Origin: SZUA-254 sp031379665 | GTDB taxonomy: Bacteria > Bacteroidota > Ignavibacteria > UBA10030 > SZUA-254 | DNA: 8,689 nt | Assembly: GCA_031379665.1 (NCBI GenBank) | Contig: JANNFI010000043.1 | Location: 1 to 8,689 of the forward strand | Reading direction: 5' to 3' | In this document: positions 1 through 7,358 of the stretch, piece after piece | How the letters are laid out: every line of letters begins with the position of its first letter | Position numbering within the stretch: the first letter of the stretch is position 1 | Program-made: the position numbers and the translations under genes | Notes under the pieces: model-generated | Seen by the model: the letters and a program-made list of their open reading frames with translations, nothing else | Told to the model about the DNA's origin: nothing | Databases searched by the model: none

Positions 1-1
1 G

Positions 2-2698
2 TCGTCGCCATCGTCATTCACCATGACCGAACACGGGCTTCAGCTCGGTACGGCGGTGACCATCGCGGGGACGCAGGTCGGGAGCTATTTCCACGACCAG
101 GTCATCTTCTCGCAGGCGGAGCGGACGACGGTCGCTTCCTGGACGGACGCGCAGAGTCTCCTGAATTTCGCCTATTCCTCGACGAGCGCGGCCGGGACCG
201 GGTACATCGACTCGTACGAACTGCTTTACGACCGGGCGACAGTCGCGCAGGGGAACCGCTTTTCCTTCCATATGCCGGACACGGGAGCGGTCGTTGCGTT
301 CATCGTGAAGGGTTTCAGCGGGACAAACGTACGGGCCTTTGCCGTTGCGCGGTACGATTCAGTCGCGCTCCTCGCACCGGATAACCGCTCCGACACCTCC
401 TCGTTCCGGGTCGCCGGAACGCCGGGCGAACGACGTCAGGTTTTCCTCTGCGGACCGGGCGGGTACCTGACCCCGGCCTCGATCGTCCCCGTCCCCAACC
501 AGGACCTCAGGGGCGAGCCGGAGGTCGCCGATATGATCGTCGTCGCGCACCCATCGCTCCTCACCGCGGCGAACCGGCTGAAGGATTTCCGCGAACGCCC
601 CGGCCCGCAACAACTTCGCACCCGCGTGGTCAACGTTGAGGAGATCTACAACGAATTCGGCGGGGGGATCCCATCGCCGGTCGCCATCAGGAATTACCTC
701 AGGTACGTAACGCAGACGCAACTCCCCGCGCCGCGCTATGCGCTCCTCTTTGGCGATGGAGACTTCGACTACCGGCGCATCATCGCGCCCGGTCCGATGT
801 TGATGCCGCCCTGGGAGACCGAGAACAGCGTCACGCCGATCAACACGTACGCCTCGGACGACTATTACGCCCTGTTCGACGGCACCGAGAGGGTCCAGCT
901 CGCCCAGGGCCGGCTCACCGCCCAGTCGGCGGCGGAGGCGGCCACGATGGTCGACAAGATCATCGAGTACGAGACCGCCTCTGTCAACGACACCTGGAAG
1001 ACGCTCGTCACCTTCGTCGCCGACGACGGGCTGGCGGCAACCGGAGACGACGATCGTTTCCTCCACCTGGCGCACGCCGAGAATGTCGCGGCAGTCCTTC
1101 CCGATCTCTACGACCGGACGAAGATTTACCTGTTCGATTATCCGACGGAGATCGCGGCCGCCGGGCGGCGGAAACCGGGGGTCAACAAGGCGATCCGCGA
1201 GGCGATAGCCCGGGGGACCCTCGTGCTCAACTATTCCGGGCACGGTAACCCGAGGCTGTGGGCCCACGAGGCGGTATTCGTGCGCGAGGACGACATTCCG
1301 CTTCTGGCAAATAAGGGAAAATATTTCATCCTCGTCGCCGCGACCTGCAACTACGCGAACTTCGACGCGATCGCCGACCAGAGCGGGGCGGAACTCCTGG
1401 CGGCCAAACCCGACGCCGGCTGCATCGCCGGTCTCTCTGCCACAAGGGTGGTGTACGCGTTCCAGAACCTCAGGATGAACTCGACCTTTTTCTCCTACCT
1501 CTTCGAGGAAGATACGCTCGGTAGGATGGTGACGGAGCGGCTCGGCGACGCGATGTTCAGGACAAAGCAGGTTCTGACGGGCCCCAACGACGAGAAGTAT
1601 TTTCTCCTCGGCGACCCGGCCCTCATCCCCGCGTTCCCAAAGCGCCTGGTCGTCGTCGATTCGGTCAACGGCCGTCCGGCCGACCAGGTCGTGGACCTCT
1701 TCGCGCTCGGCCGCTCGTCGGTGTCTGCCGGCATCTCGCCGGAGAGCGGAGCGCCCCCCTACTCGGGGTCCGCGCGGGTTTCAGTCTATGACGCCGACCG
1801 GTCCGTCACGATCAACGACCCGACCGCCGGAACCTACGTCTACCGGACGACCGGGAACATCCTCTTCCGGGGCGAAGCGACGGTGTCGATGGACAGGCTC
1901 GGCGCGGAATTCATCGTACCGAAGGACATTTCGTACGGCACGGAGAACGGCAGGATTTCTGTCTATGCGTCGAACGCGACGACCGACGGCTCGGGATACA
2001 CCAGGAACATCAGGATCGCGGGCACCGATTCGACCGCGCCACCAGATGTCGTTGGACCCGAGATCGGGATATTCATCGATTCGAGGAGTTTCCGGCCGGG
2101 CGATGCCGTCAGCGGTTCCCCGACACTCATCGTCGACATCACGGATTCCAACGGCGTGAACACCTCGGGCGCCGGAATCGGTCACCGGCTCGAGGCCTGG
2201 TTGGACGACCGGCCCGAGAGCATCGACCTTGGCGATTTCTACAGGAGTAATCCCGACACCTATCGGGAGGGAGTGGTGACCTACCCCCTGGGAGAGCTTC
2301 CGGCCGGTTCGCATAGGATCAGGGTGCGGGCCTGGGACACCTACAACAATTCGTCCACCGACGAGACCGGCTTCAGCGTCGGGGGAGCGGGCGGGCTCGA
2401 GCTCGCCAACGTCTACAATTATCCGAACCCATTCGCGAGATCGACGTGGTTCACCTTCGAGCATAACCAGACCGAGCCGGTGGACGTCGAGGTGAAAATC
2501 TACACCGTGGCGGGCCGGATGATCAACTCGCTGGTCGGTTACGGGTTCGACGAACGGTTCGTCAGGATGGAGTGGGACGGGCGCGACCGGGAGGGTGACG
2601 AAATTGCGAACGGCGTCTACCTCTATAAGGTGATTGCCCGGACCGCGGACGGAAAATATTCGGGCGAAGCGCTCGGAAAGTTGAGTGTCACGAAATGA
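2..2698 (+). CDS. porU: Type IX secretion system sortase PorU, C25 (gingipain) family; 5' end outside the window
   Basis: PorU is the cell-surface sortase of T9SS. It removes the C-terminal domain of secreted cargo and attaches the cargo to the surface using a Cys nucleophile. The frame is open to the left edge, so the protein is N-terminally truncated (898 residues visible; full PorU proteins usually exceed 1,000). The ATG at 23 is probably internal. Counting from the codon at 2, the C25 peptidase domain spans about 175-545. It carries the NYSGHG motif (His414, then W420-A-H-E423) and the AATCNY motif (Cys449), the expected catalytic His/Cys pair, and ends near the LGDPAL motif at 536-541. 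Residues 685-790 hold the PorU-type beta-sandwich with GIGH (725-728) and WDTYNNSS (778-785). The C-terminus is a FlgD-like/T9SS type A domain opening with YNYPNPF (805-811). porV follows 115 nt downstream, a pairing also known in Flavobacterium. Seen: motifs and domain order. Inferred: sortase activity. Identification is confident. Confidence 0.95.
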   Translation, partial: SSPSSFTMTEHGLQLGTAVTIAGTQVGSYFHDQVIFSQAERTTVASWTDAQSLLNFAYSSTSAAGTGYIDSYELLYDRATVAQGNRFSFHMPDTGAVVAFIVKGFSGTNVRAFAVARYDSVALLAPDNRSDTSSFRVAGTPGERRQVFLCGPGGYLTPASIVPVPNQDLRGEPEVADMIVVAHPSLLTAANRLKDFRERPGPQQLRTRVVNVEEIYNEFGGGIPSPVAIRNYLRYVTQTQLPAPRYALLFGDGDFDYRRIIAPGPMLMPPWETENSVTPINTYASDDYYALFDGTERVQLAQGRLTAQSAAEAATMVDKIIEYETASVNDTWKTLVTFVADDGLAATGDDDRFLHLAHAENVAAVLPDLYDRTKIYLFDYPTEIAAAGRRKPGVNKAIREAIARGTLVLNYSGHGNPRLWAHEAVFVREDDIPLLANKGKYFILVAATCNYANFDAIADQSGAELLAAKPDAGCIAGLSATRVVYAFQNLRMNSTFFSYLFEEDTLGRMVTERLGDAMFRTKQVLTGPNDEKYFLLGDPALIPAFPKRLVVVDSVNGRPADQVVDLFALGRSSVSAGISPESGAPPYSGSARVSVYDADRSVTINDPTAGTYVYRTTGNILFRGEATVSMDRLGAEFIVPKDISYGTENGRISVYASNATTDGSGYTRNIRIAGTDSTAPPDVVGPEIGIFIDSRSFRPGDAVSGSPTLIVDITDSNGVNTSGAGIGHRLEAWLDDRPESIDLGDFYRSNPDTYREGVVTYPLGELPAGSHRIRVRAWDTYNNSSTDETGFSVGGAGGLELANVYNYPNPFARSTWFTFEHNQTEPVDVEVKIYTVAGRMINSLVGYGFDERFVRMEWDGRDREGDEIANGVYLYKVIARTADGKYSGEALGKLSVTK

Positions 2699-2712
2699 CG
2701 ACGGGGGACGGG

Positions 2713-2741
2713 TTGCTTCTCAAATCGGAAAAAACTACATT
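2713..2741 (+). promoter_or_regulatory. Candidate promoter upstream of porV
   Basis: TTGCTT (2713-2718) and TACATT (2736-2741) are separated by 17 nt, resembling sigma70-type -35 and -10 boxes with 3/6 and 4/6 consensus matches. They lie in a spacer much richer in A+T than the flanking genes. A start just downstream would give a leader of about 65 nt before the porV ATG. FCB-group promoters often depart from the E. coli consensus, so this is only a plausible site. porV may instead be transcribed from porU. Confidence 0.3.
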
Positions 2742-2760
2742 TCATTCCCCTGGCGCGCTG

Positions 2761-2791
2761 ATTTTTCATTGCATCCCAATTCATTTTTCAT
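2761..2791 (+). repeat. 9-bp direct repeat ATTTTTCAT, two copies 22 bp apart, in the porV leader
   Basis: ATTTTTCAT occurs at 2761-2769 and 2783-2791, and a partial relative, CATTTCATT, lies at 2738-2746. The copies are 22 bp apart, about two helical turns, on the same strand in a pyrimidine-rich stretch just before the porV ribosome binding site. They could be a regulator-binding pair or a U-rich leader that aids translation in an otherwise GC-rich genome. Chance is possible in such a low-complexity segment. Confidence 0.4.
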
Positions 2792-2800
2792 CTCCACATT

Positions 2801-2806
2801 AGAGGA
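2801..2806 (+). promoter_or_regulatory. Shine-Dalgarno site that fixes the porV start at 2814
   Basis: AGAGGA ends 7 nt before the ATG at 2814, a standard spacing. The start it selects is followed at once by a clean signal peptide. The alternative upstream GTG at 2685 lies inside the end of porU and would add 43 residues that do not look like a secreted protein's N-terminus. Confidence 0.75.
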
Positions 2807-2813
2807 AACGTCT

Positions 2814-3950
2814 ATGTTGTTACGCAGCTTTGCACAGATGCTCAAGGGTTTCCTGATCGTCGGCGTGATCACGGGAGCGATCCTGCCTTCGGCGGCGCGG
2901 GCCCAGGGTGAATCGGCCGTACCGTTCCTGCTGATCGCCCCGAACGCGCGCGCAGACGCGATGGGCGAGGCCGGCACCGGCCTGGCCGACGATGCCTCGG
3001 CGAACTTCTGGAACCCGGCCGGCCTTTCGTTCCTGCCCGGTCAGGAGATCAGCCTCACGCATTCGGCCTGGCTGCCGCAGTTCCAGCAGTCTGACCTCTT
3101 CTACGATTACCTGGCCTACCGTAACTACATCGATGACATCGGCGGAACGTTCGGGGCGAGCATCACCTACCTCAGCCTCGGCGAATTCTCGGAGACGAGC
3201 GCCGACGGCCCGGAGGTGATCAACACCTTTCGCGCCTACGAAATGGCGGCGACGGTGGGATACTCCACCAGGGTGACCGACGACCTCGGGATCGGCATCA
3301 ACCTGCGGTACATCCACAGCTCGCTGGCGCCGTTCAACGTTCAGGGCCAGGACAGGAAGGGCGTCGCCTCGACGGTGAGCTTCGATATCGCGACGCTCTG
3401 GCGCCCGCGGAACCTGGGCGATATCGGCAACAGGTTCAGTGTCGGCGTCAACCTGTCGAACCTCGGCCCCAAGCTGACCTACATCGACGCCGACCAGGCG
3501 GACCCGCTCCCGACCCAGCTGCGGCTCGGCATCGGGATTGACGTGCTCAAGAGCCAGTACAATAATGTCACGGCCATCGTGGACTTCGCGAGACTGCTCA
3601 TCAGGCGGTACCTGGCGCCTGTCGATTCCAACGGAAACGCCATCGGCGATCCGCCGCCGCCGGACGACCTCCCAAAGTCCCTGATCACCGCGTGGGAAGA
3701 CGGCGGGCTCAAGAAAGTCACGATCGGCACCGGCGTGGAGTATTGGTACGGCGAACCCAAGCTCATCAGCCTTCGTTTCGGGTACTTCTACGAGCACCCC
3801 GATTACGGCAACCGCAAGTTCCTGACGTTCGGCGCGGGCGTGCGGTACGACATCTACGGTTTCGATTTCAGCTATCTCTCGACCATCGAGGAGAACCACC
3901 CGCTGAGCGAAACGCTCAGGTTCTCGCTCCTCATCGCTTGGGGTGTCTGA
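2814..3950 (+). CDS. porV: Type IX secretion system outer-membrane protein PorV (LptO family)
   Basis: PorV is a 14-strand-type outer-membrane beta-barrel of the FadL-like group. In T9SS it collects cargo from the translocon and delivers it to PorU in the attachment complex. The 378-residue length is normal for the family. The signal peptide has K/R residues at positions 4 and 11, a hydrophobic core at 13-24 and an ARA|Q cleavage site after Ala30. The mature N-terminus carries the family hallmark FLLIAPNARADAMGEAG (38-54), then DDASANFWNPAGL (59-71). The remainder alternates in the way barrel strands do and ends in FSLLIAWGV. A proline-rich loop (PPPPDD, encoded near 3653-3670) probably faces outward. 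The gene follows porU with a 115-nt AT-rich leader and a good Shine-Dalgarno site. The related PorQ/UPF0164 family is the main alternative, but the N-terminal motif and the porU neighbour favour PorV. Confidence 0.94.
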   Translation: MLLRSFAQMLKGFLIVGVITGAILPSAARAQGESAVPFLLIAPNARADAMGEAGTGLADDASANFWNPAGLSFLPGQEISLTHSAWLPQFQQSDLFYDYLAYRNYIDDIGGTFGASITYLSLGEFSETSADGPEVINTFRAYEMAATVGYSTRVTDDLGIGINLRYIHSSLAPFNVQGQDRKGVASTVSFDIATLWRPRNLGDIGNRFSVGVNLSNLGPKLTYIDADQADPLPTQLRLGIGIDVLKSQYNNVTAIVDFARLLIRRYLAPVDSNGNAIGDPPPPDDLPKSLITAWEDGGLKKVTIGTGVEYWYGEPKLISLRFGYFYEHPDYGNRKFLTFGAGVRYDIYGFDFSYLSTIEENHPLSETLRFSLLIAWGV

Positions 3951-3985
3951 TCGCGCGTTTCCCTGAATTACCGCAGGTCCGTCCG

Positions 3986-4006
3986 GAGGGTTGCGTGGCG
4001 ACCCTC
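3986..4006 (+). terminator. Strong hairpin between porV and the M6-like gene; possible terminator or attenuator
   Basis: Bases 3986-3994 pair with 3998-4006 to give a 9-bp stem (one G-T pair, the rest Watson-Crick) closed by a 3-base GTG loop. It lies 35 nt after the porV stop. The downstream sequence has only short T runs (CTTT near 4015, TTTT at 4023-4026) rather than a true U-tract, so an intrinsic terminator is not certain. Partial termination, or an mRNA-stabilising 3' stem that sets lower expression of the downstream genes, would fit equally well. A second small inverted repeat (CGGG/CCCG) sits at 4027-4037. Confidence 0.45.
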
Positions 4007-4091
4007 AGGGCGGGCTTTCAGGTTTTCGGGACTCCCGCAGGGCCCGGCCCAGCATAACCATCAATCCCCTGACACATTCCCCAAGGCAATA

Positions 4092-7000
4092 ATGTCCCGA
4101 GCAGGAATACCATCCCGCGCTCCGGCGATGTTTCTCCTCCTGTGCGTGCTCGCCACGGCGGAAGCGTTCGCCCAGAAACCCGCGGCGGCACAGATCACGC
4201 CGCGGCTCGATCACCGCATCGCCGCCGGCGCAACGTCCGGGACGCCGCGCACCCCTGATCGACGGGCTGCGGCGGTCCCGGATACGCTCAGGATCCTCGC
4301 GGTGATGGTGGAATTCCTCCCGGACGACGACGCGCGCACGTCGGGGACCGGGGCGTTCGACCTCGCCGAACCGACCACGAGGATGAAAGACCCGGCGCCA
4401 CACGACCGCGACTACTTCGACGTCCACCTCGCGTTCCTCAGGAACTACTTCAGAAAGGTGTCCGACGCCCAGTTCGAAATCGAGCCGACGCTCCTCCCCG
4501 ACACTTACCGCCTCCCGGCCCAGATGCGGAACTACAGCCCGCCGAAGAACAGCCCGGACAACGCCGAGCTGGGCCGGCTCGTCGCCGAAACCTGGAGCCT
4601 CGTCGACTCGCTCAGCCCCGCGACCGAGTTCGAGCGCTTCGACGCGTTCGTGCTCTTTCACGCCGGCGTGGGGAGAGACATCGACCTCGTGAGCATCTAC
4701 GGGTTCGATCCCACGCCGTTCGACATCCCTTCCCTCTATATGAATATCGACGCACTCCAGGATGTCTTCGGGGACGGCTACCAGGGAGTCCCCGTCCACG
4801 GGGGAGCCTTCACGATCACCAACAGCCTAATCATCCCCGAAACGGAAACCAGACGAATACCGGTTATCGGTGGGACAGTCCTTCTGGAGCTGGGGATCAA
4901 CGGTCTGCTCGCCGCAAACGTCGGGAGCCACCTGGGCCTCCCGGACCTCTTTGACACGCAGACGGGGCGCTCCGGGATCGGGCGTTTCGGCCTGATGGAC
5001 GGGCAATCGATCTTCAGCTGGGCCGGGTTCATCCCCCCTGAACCGTCCGCCTGGGAAAAATATTTCCTCGGCTGGACCGAACCGGTCACCGTGGGAGTGG
5101 GGAGCGTGCTCCTCGACCTGCCGGCGGTGGGGCTGGACGGTTCCCCGGACACCGTCTACCGCGTGCCGATCAGCGCCGGCGAATACTTCCTGGTCGAGAA
5201 CAGGAACCGCGACGCCGACGGCGACGGCCAGACCGTTTCGATGGTCTGGGCGGGCGATACGCTCGTGAGGACCTGGACCAGGGATACGACCGGCTTCAAC
5301 TTCGTCGACCAGGACTCGCTCGTCGGCTCTCTGCTCGATGTGGACGACTTCGACTGGAGCTTGCCGGGAGGCGTCAACAGCCGCACCGGCGAGTGGTTCG
5401 ACGGCGGCGTGCTCGTTTGGCACGTGGACGAGGCGGTCATCGACGCCAACTTCGCCACCGGAACGGTCAACGCAGACATCGCACGGCGCGGCGTGGACCT
5501 GGAAGAGGCGGACGGGTCCCAGGACATCGGGCAGTCGTACGGCTTCATCGGGGCTGGCTCGGGAAGCGAGGACGGCACGGTGCTCGACTTCTGGTACGCC
5601 GGCAACCAGGCTCCGTTGCGGGTCGAATCGGACGCCTTCGGCCCGAACTCGAACCCCCACAGCCTCGGGAACAATTTCACCAACAGCCACGCGACGATCT
5701 CGGAATTTTCAACCCGCGGGCCGAGAATGACGGCGCTCTTCACGCTCGGCGACAGCGTCGTGAGCCCCCTCGCCGGATTCCCGAAAGCGACCGGATCGGT
5801 CTTCGCCTCAGGCGCGCTGACGGCGCTTTCGTTCCAGGGTATCATCGCGGTGAGCAGCGGCCCCGTCCCCCGGGTGTACGGGTGGGACCTGACCGGCGGA
5901 CCGTTCATTCCCGGCGGGGACCTCTCCGGCCTTCTCTCCCTGCAGGGTGGCGCGTACGCCTCCGACAGCCTCTACCCGAGGGCGGCCGTCGGACAACTCG
6001 ACGGCGACGCGTACTCAGACCTCGTGTTGGCGGGATCGCTCTCCGGCGCCGGCGTGATCTACGCTGCCGAACTGGCCGACGTGAACAACGACCTCCTCGT
6101 CGACAGCCTGTTCAGCGTTGCGCTCCCATATCCGGTGACGACGGCCCCTGTGATCTCCGACTCGTTCATCGCGGTCGGGACCGGCGGTGGTTTCGTTTAC
6201 CTGCTCGACCGCGACGGCGGCAACCTCCGCGAATTCCACGTCTTTCCGACGGACAGCGCCGATGTGACGAGCCTCGCCCTCCTCGGGGAGGCCGGAGCGT
6301 TGATCGCGGGCTCGGCGTCGGGCGGGTTCGGTTCCATCCTCTCCCCGGCGTGCATCGTTCCCGCGTTCACCGGGGGCGGCAGCATCGGCCAGATGCAGGG
6401 CGCGGTGAGCGTCGCCGCGGGAAAGTTTTCGAAAGGCCCCGGAATGGTCGCGATCTTCACGTTCGTCGCCGTGTCCGGCGACGGCACGATCGCGCTCGGC
6501 GACATCTGCGAAGGGACTCTCCCCGGATTTCCGCAATCATCCGGCGGCCCCATCGCCAGCGGGCCGGCGATCGCGGACTTCGACGGTGACGGGTCGAAGG
6601 ACGTCGTCGTTTTTTCCGGCGCGACGGTGCTCGCGCTCAACCAGGCGGGTTCGATGCTCGACGGATTCCCAGTCAAAGCCGGCGCCGGTTCCGATCTCGT
6701 GGGTTCGCCCGTCGTTGCCGACATCGACGGTGACGGGTCGGTCGACGTCGTCGGCGTGAGCTCGGAGGGGATCGTCTTCGCGTACGGCCGAAACGGTTCG
6801 CCGCTTGCCGGGTTCCCGCTCCAGGCCGGGCCGAACGACGGCATCACACCCGCGATCATCTATGCCCAGAGCCCCTGCCTCAGCTGCACCGACATCGTCC
6901 TCACCGTTGCGACGGGCGATGGGACGGTCTACGCCTGGAAGACGGGCCAGATCGTCTCAGGCCCCGCGCCGCCTCCGGTGCAGCCGTGGCCCCAGTACGC

Positions 7001-7358
7001 CCACGACGCGGCCAACAGCGCGGCGGAGGTCGCCGTCCTCTCGCATACGCCGCCGTCCGGAGGATTCCTTCCGGCCTCGCGCACCTACAACTGGCCGAAC
7101 CCGGTCGGCGGTGCGGATGGCTACGTGACACACATCCGGTATTACGTTCCATCCGACGCGACTGTCACCATCAGGATCTTCGACCTCGCCGGCAACCTGG
7201 TGAAGTCGTACGAAGGTCTCCCCGCGCAGGGCGGGCTCGACAACGAGGTCGAGTGGGACGTCTCGGGCGTCGAGAGCGGCGTCTACTTCGCCCAGGTCGG
7301 GGCCGACGGACAGTCGGGATCGGGCAACGCCGTCATCACCATCGCGGTGGTAAAATAG
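4092..7358 (+). CDS. Secreted M6-like metalloprotease homologue lacking the zinc motif, with FG-GAP-like propeller and T9SS C-terminal sorting domain
   Basis: This 1,088-residue protein has a signal peptide (AFA|Q, cleavage after residue 27) and AAGG 5 nt before the ATG. Residues about 64-520 follow the M6 (immune inhibitor A-type) layout: LRILAVMVEF (66-75), GLPDLFDT (282-289), GRFGLMD (297-303), SAWEKYFLGW (319-328), YFLVENR (365-371), LVWHVDE (441-447) and DLEEADG (469-475). Where M6 enzymes have HExxH, this one reads A275-N-V-G-S279, so both His ligands and the catalytic Glu are lost. It is therefore probably not a working M6 protease. Residues about 560-990 hold FG-GAP/VCBS-like repeats with GFP and DxDGDG calcium-loop motifs (831-834, 879-882) and a CxxC (929-932). 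The C-terminus from YNWPNP (999-1004) is a T9SS type A/FlgD-like domain. Adjacent porU-porV supports export by T9SS. A binding, structural or inhibitory role is inference. Confidence 0.88.
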   Translation: MSRAGIPSRAPAMFLLLCVLATAEAFAQKPAAAQITPRLDHRIAAGATSGTPRTPDRRAAAVPDTLRILAVMVEFLPDDDARTSGTGAFDLAEPTTRMKDPAPHDRDYFDVHLAFLRNYFRKVSDAQFEIEPTLLPDTYRLPAQMRNYSPPKNSPDNAELGRLVAETWSLVDSLSPATEFERFDAFVLFHAGVGRDIDLVSIYGFDPTPFDIPSLYMNIDALQDVFGDGYQGVPVHGGAFTITNSLIIPETETRRIPVIGGTVLLELGINGLLAANVGSHLGLPDLFDTQTGRSGIGRFGLMDGQSIFSWAGFIPPEPSAWEKYFLGWTEPVTVGVGSVLLDLPAVGLDGSPDTVYRVPISAGEYFLVENRNRDADGDGQTVSMVWAGDTLVRTWTRDTTGFNFVDQDSLVGSLLDVDDFDWSLPGGVNSRTGEWFDGGVLVWHVDEAVIDANFATGTVNADIARRGVDLEEADGSQDIGQSYGFIGAGSGSEDGTVLDFWYAGNQAPLRVESDAFGPNSNPHSLGNNFTNSHATISEFSTRGPRMTALFTLGDSVVSPLAGFPKATGSVFASGALTALSFQGIIAVSSGPVPRVYGWDLTGGPFIPGGDLSGLLSLQGGAYASDSLYPRAAVGQLDGDAYSDLVLAGSLSGAGVIYAAELADVNNDLLVDSLFSVALPYPVTTAPVISDSFIAVGTGGGFVYLLDRDGGNLREFHVFPTDSADVTSLALLGEAGALIAGSASGGFGSILSPACIVPAFTGGGSIGQMQGAVSVAAGKFSKGPGMVAIFTFVAVSGDGTIALGDICEGTLPGFPQSSGGPIASGPAIADFDGDGSKDVVVFSGATVLALNQAGSMLDGFPVKAGAGSDLVGSPVVADIDGDGSVDVVGVSSEGIVFAYGRNGSPLAGFPLQAGPNDGITPAIIYAQSPCLSCTDIVLTVATGDGTVYAWKTGQIVSGPAPPPVQPWPQYAHDAANSAAEVAVLSHTPPSGGFLPASRTYNWPNPVGGADGYVTHIRYYVPSDATVTIRIFDLAGNLVKSYEGLPAQGGLDNEVEWDVSGVESGVYFAQVGADGQSGSGNAVITIAVVK
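6581..6753 (+). repeat. Duplicated FG-GAP-like blade inside the M6-like gene
   Basis: A 29-nt block at 6581-6609 recurs at 6725-6753 with 26 identical bases; the only differences are one three-base codon-sized patch. The offset is 144 nt, exactly 48 codons, so the copies are in frame. Each encodes DGDGS-x-DVV, a calcium-binding-loop motif of FG-GAP/VCBS propeller blades, and each blade is preceded by a GFP motif. More diverged units (for example QLDGDAYSDLV near 5994-6026) occur upstream. This indicates propeller growth by tandem blade duplication. Confidence 0.7.

Noticed and set aside
359..1267. Minus-strand open frame opposite porU, with others at 1781-2464, 4005-4799 and 4827-5690
   Set aside because: All lie opposite well-supported genes, show no domain motifs, and arise from absence of stops in GC-rich antisense sequence.
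2685..2813. Upstream GTG start for porV giving a 421-residue protein
   Set aside because: It overlaps the end of porU and buries the signal peptide behind 43 non-secretory residues. The ATG at 2814 has a good Shine-Dalgarno site and an immediate signal peptide.
2820..3899. Long minus-strand open frame opposite porV (359 codons)
   Set aside because: It mirrors the porV reading frame in GC-rich codons, its translation is Arg/Val/Asp-rich with no recognisable motif, and the plus-strand frame is an unmistakable PorV.
4027..4050. Short GC palindromes (CGGG/CCCG and GGGCCC) after the intergenic hairpin
   Set aside because: Stems of 4-6 bp are expected by chance in GC-rich DNA, so they are not listed as a separate feature.
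4890..4950. A frameshift as the cause of the missing HExxH in the M6-like protein
   Set aside because: Neither other plus-strand frame across this stretch encodes an HExxH, and the M6-like frame is intact on both sides, so substitution rather than frameshift explains the loss.
5393..6589. 398-codon plus-strand frame inside the M6-like gene
   Set aside because: Its translation is extremely Arg-rich and low in complexity, an out-of-frame reading of the real gene, which has clear M6 and propeller motifs.
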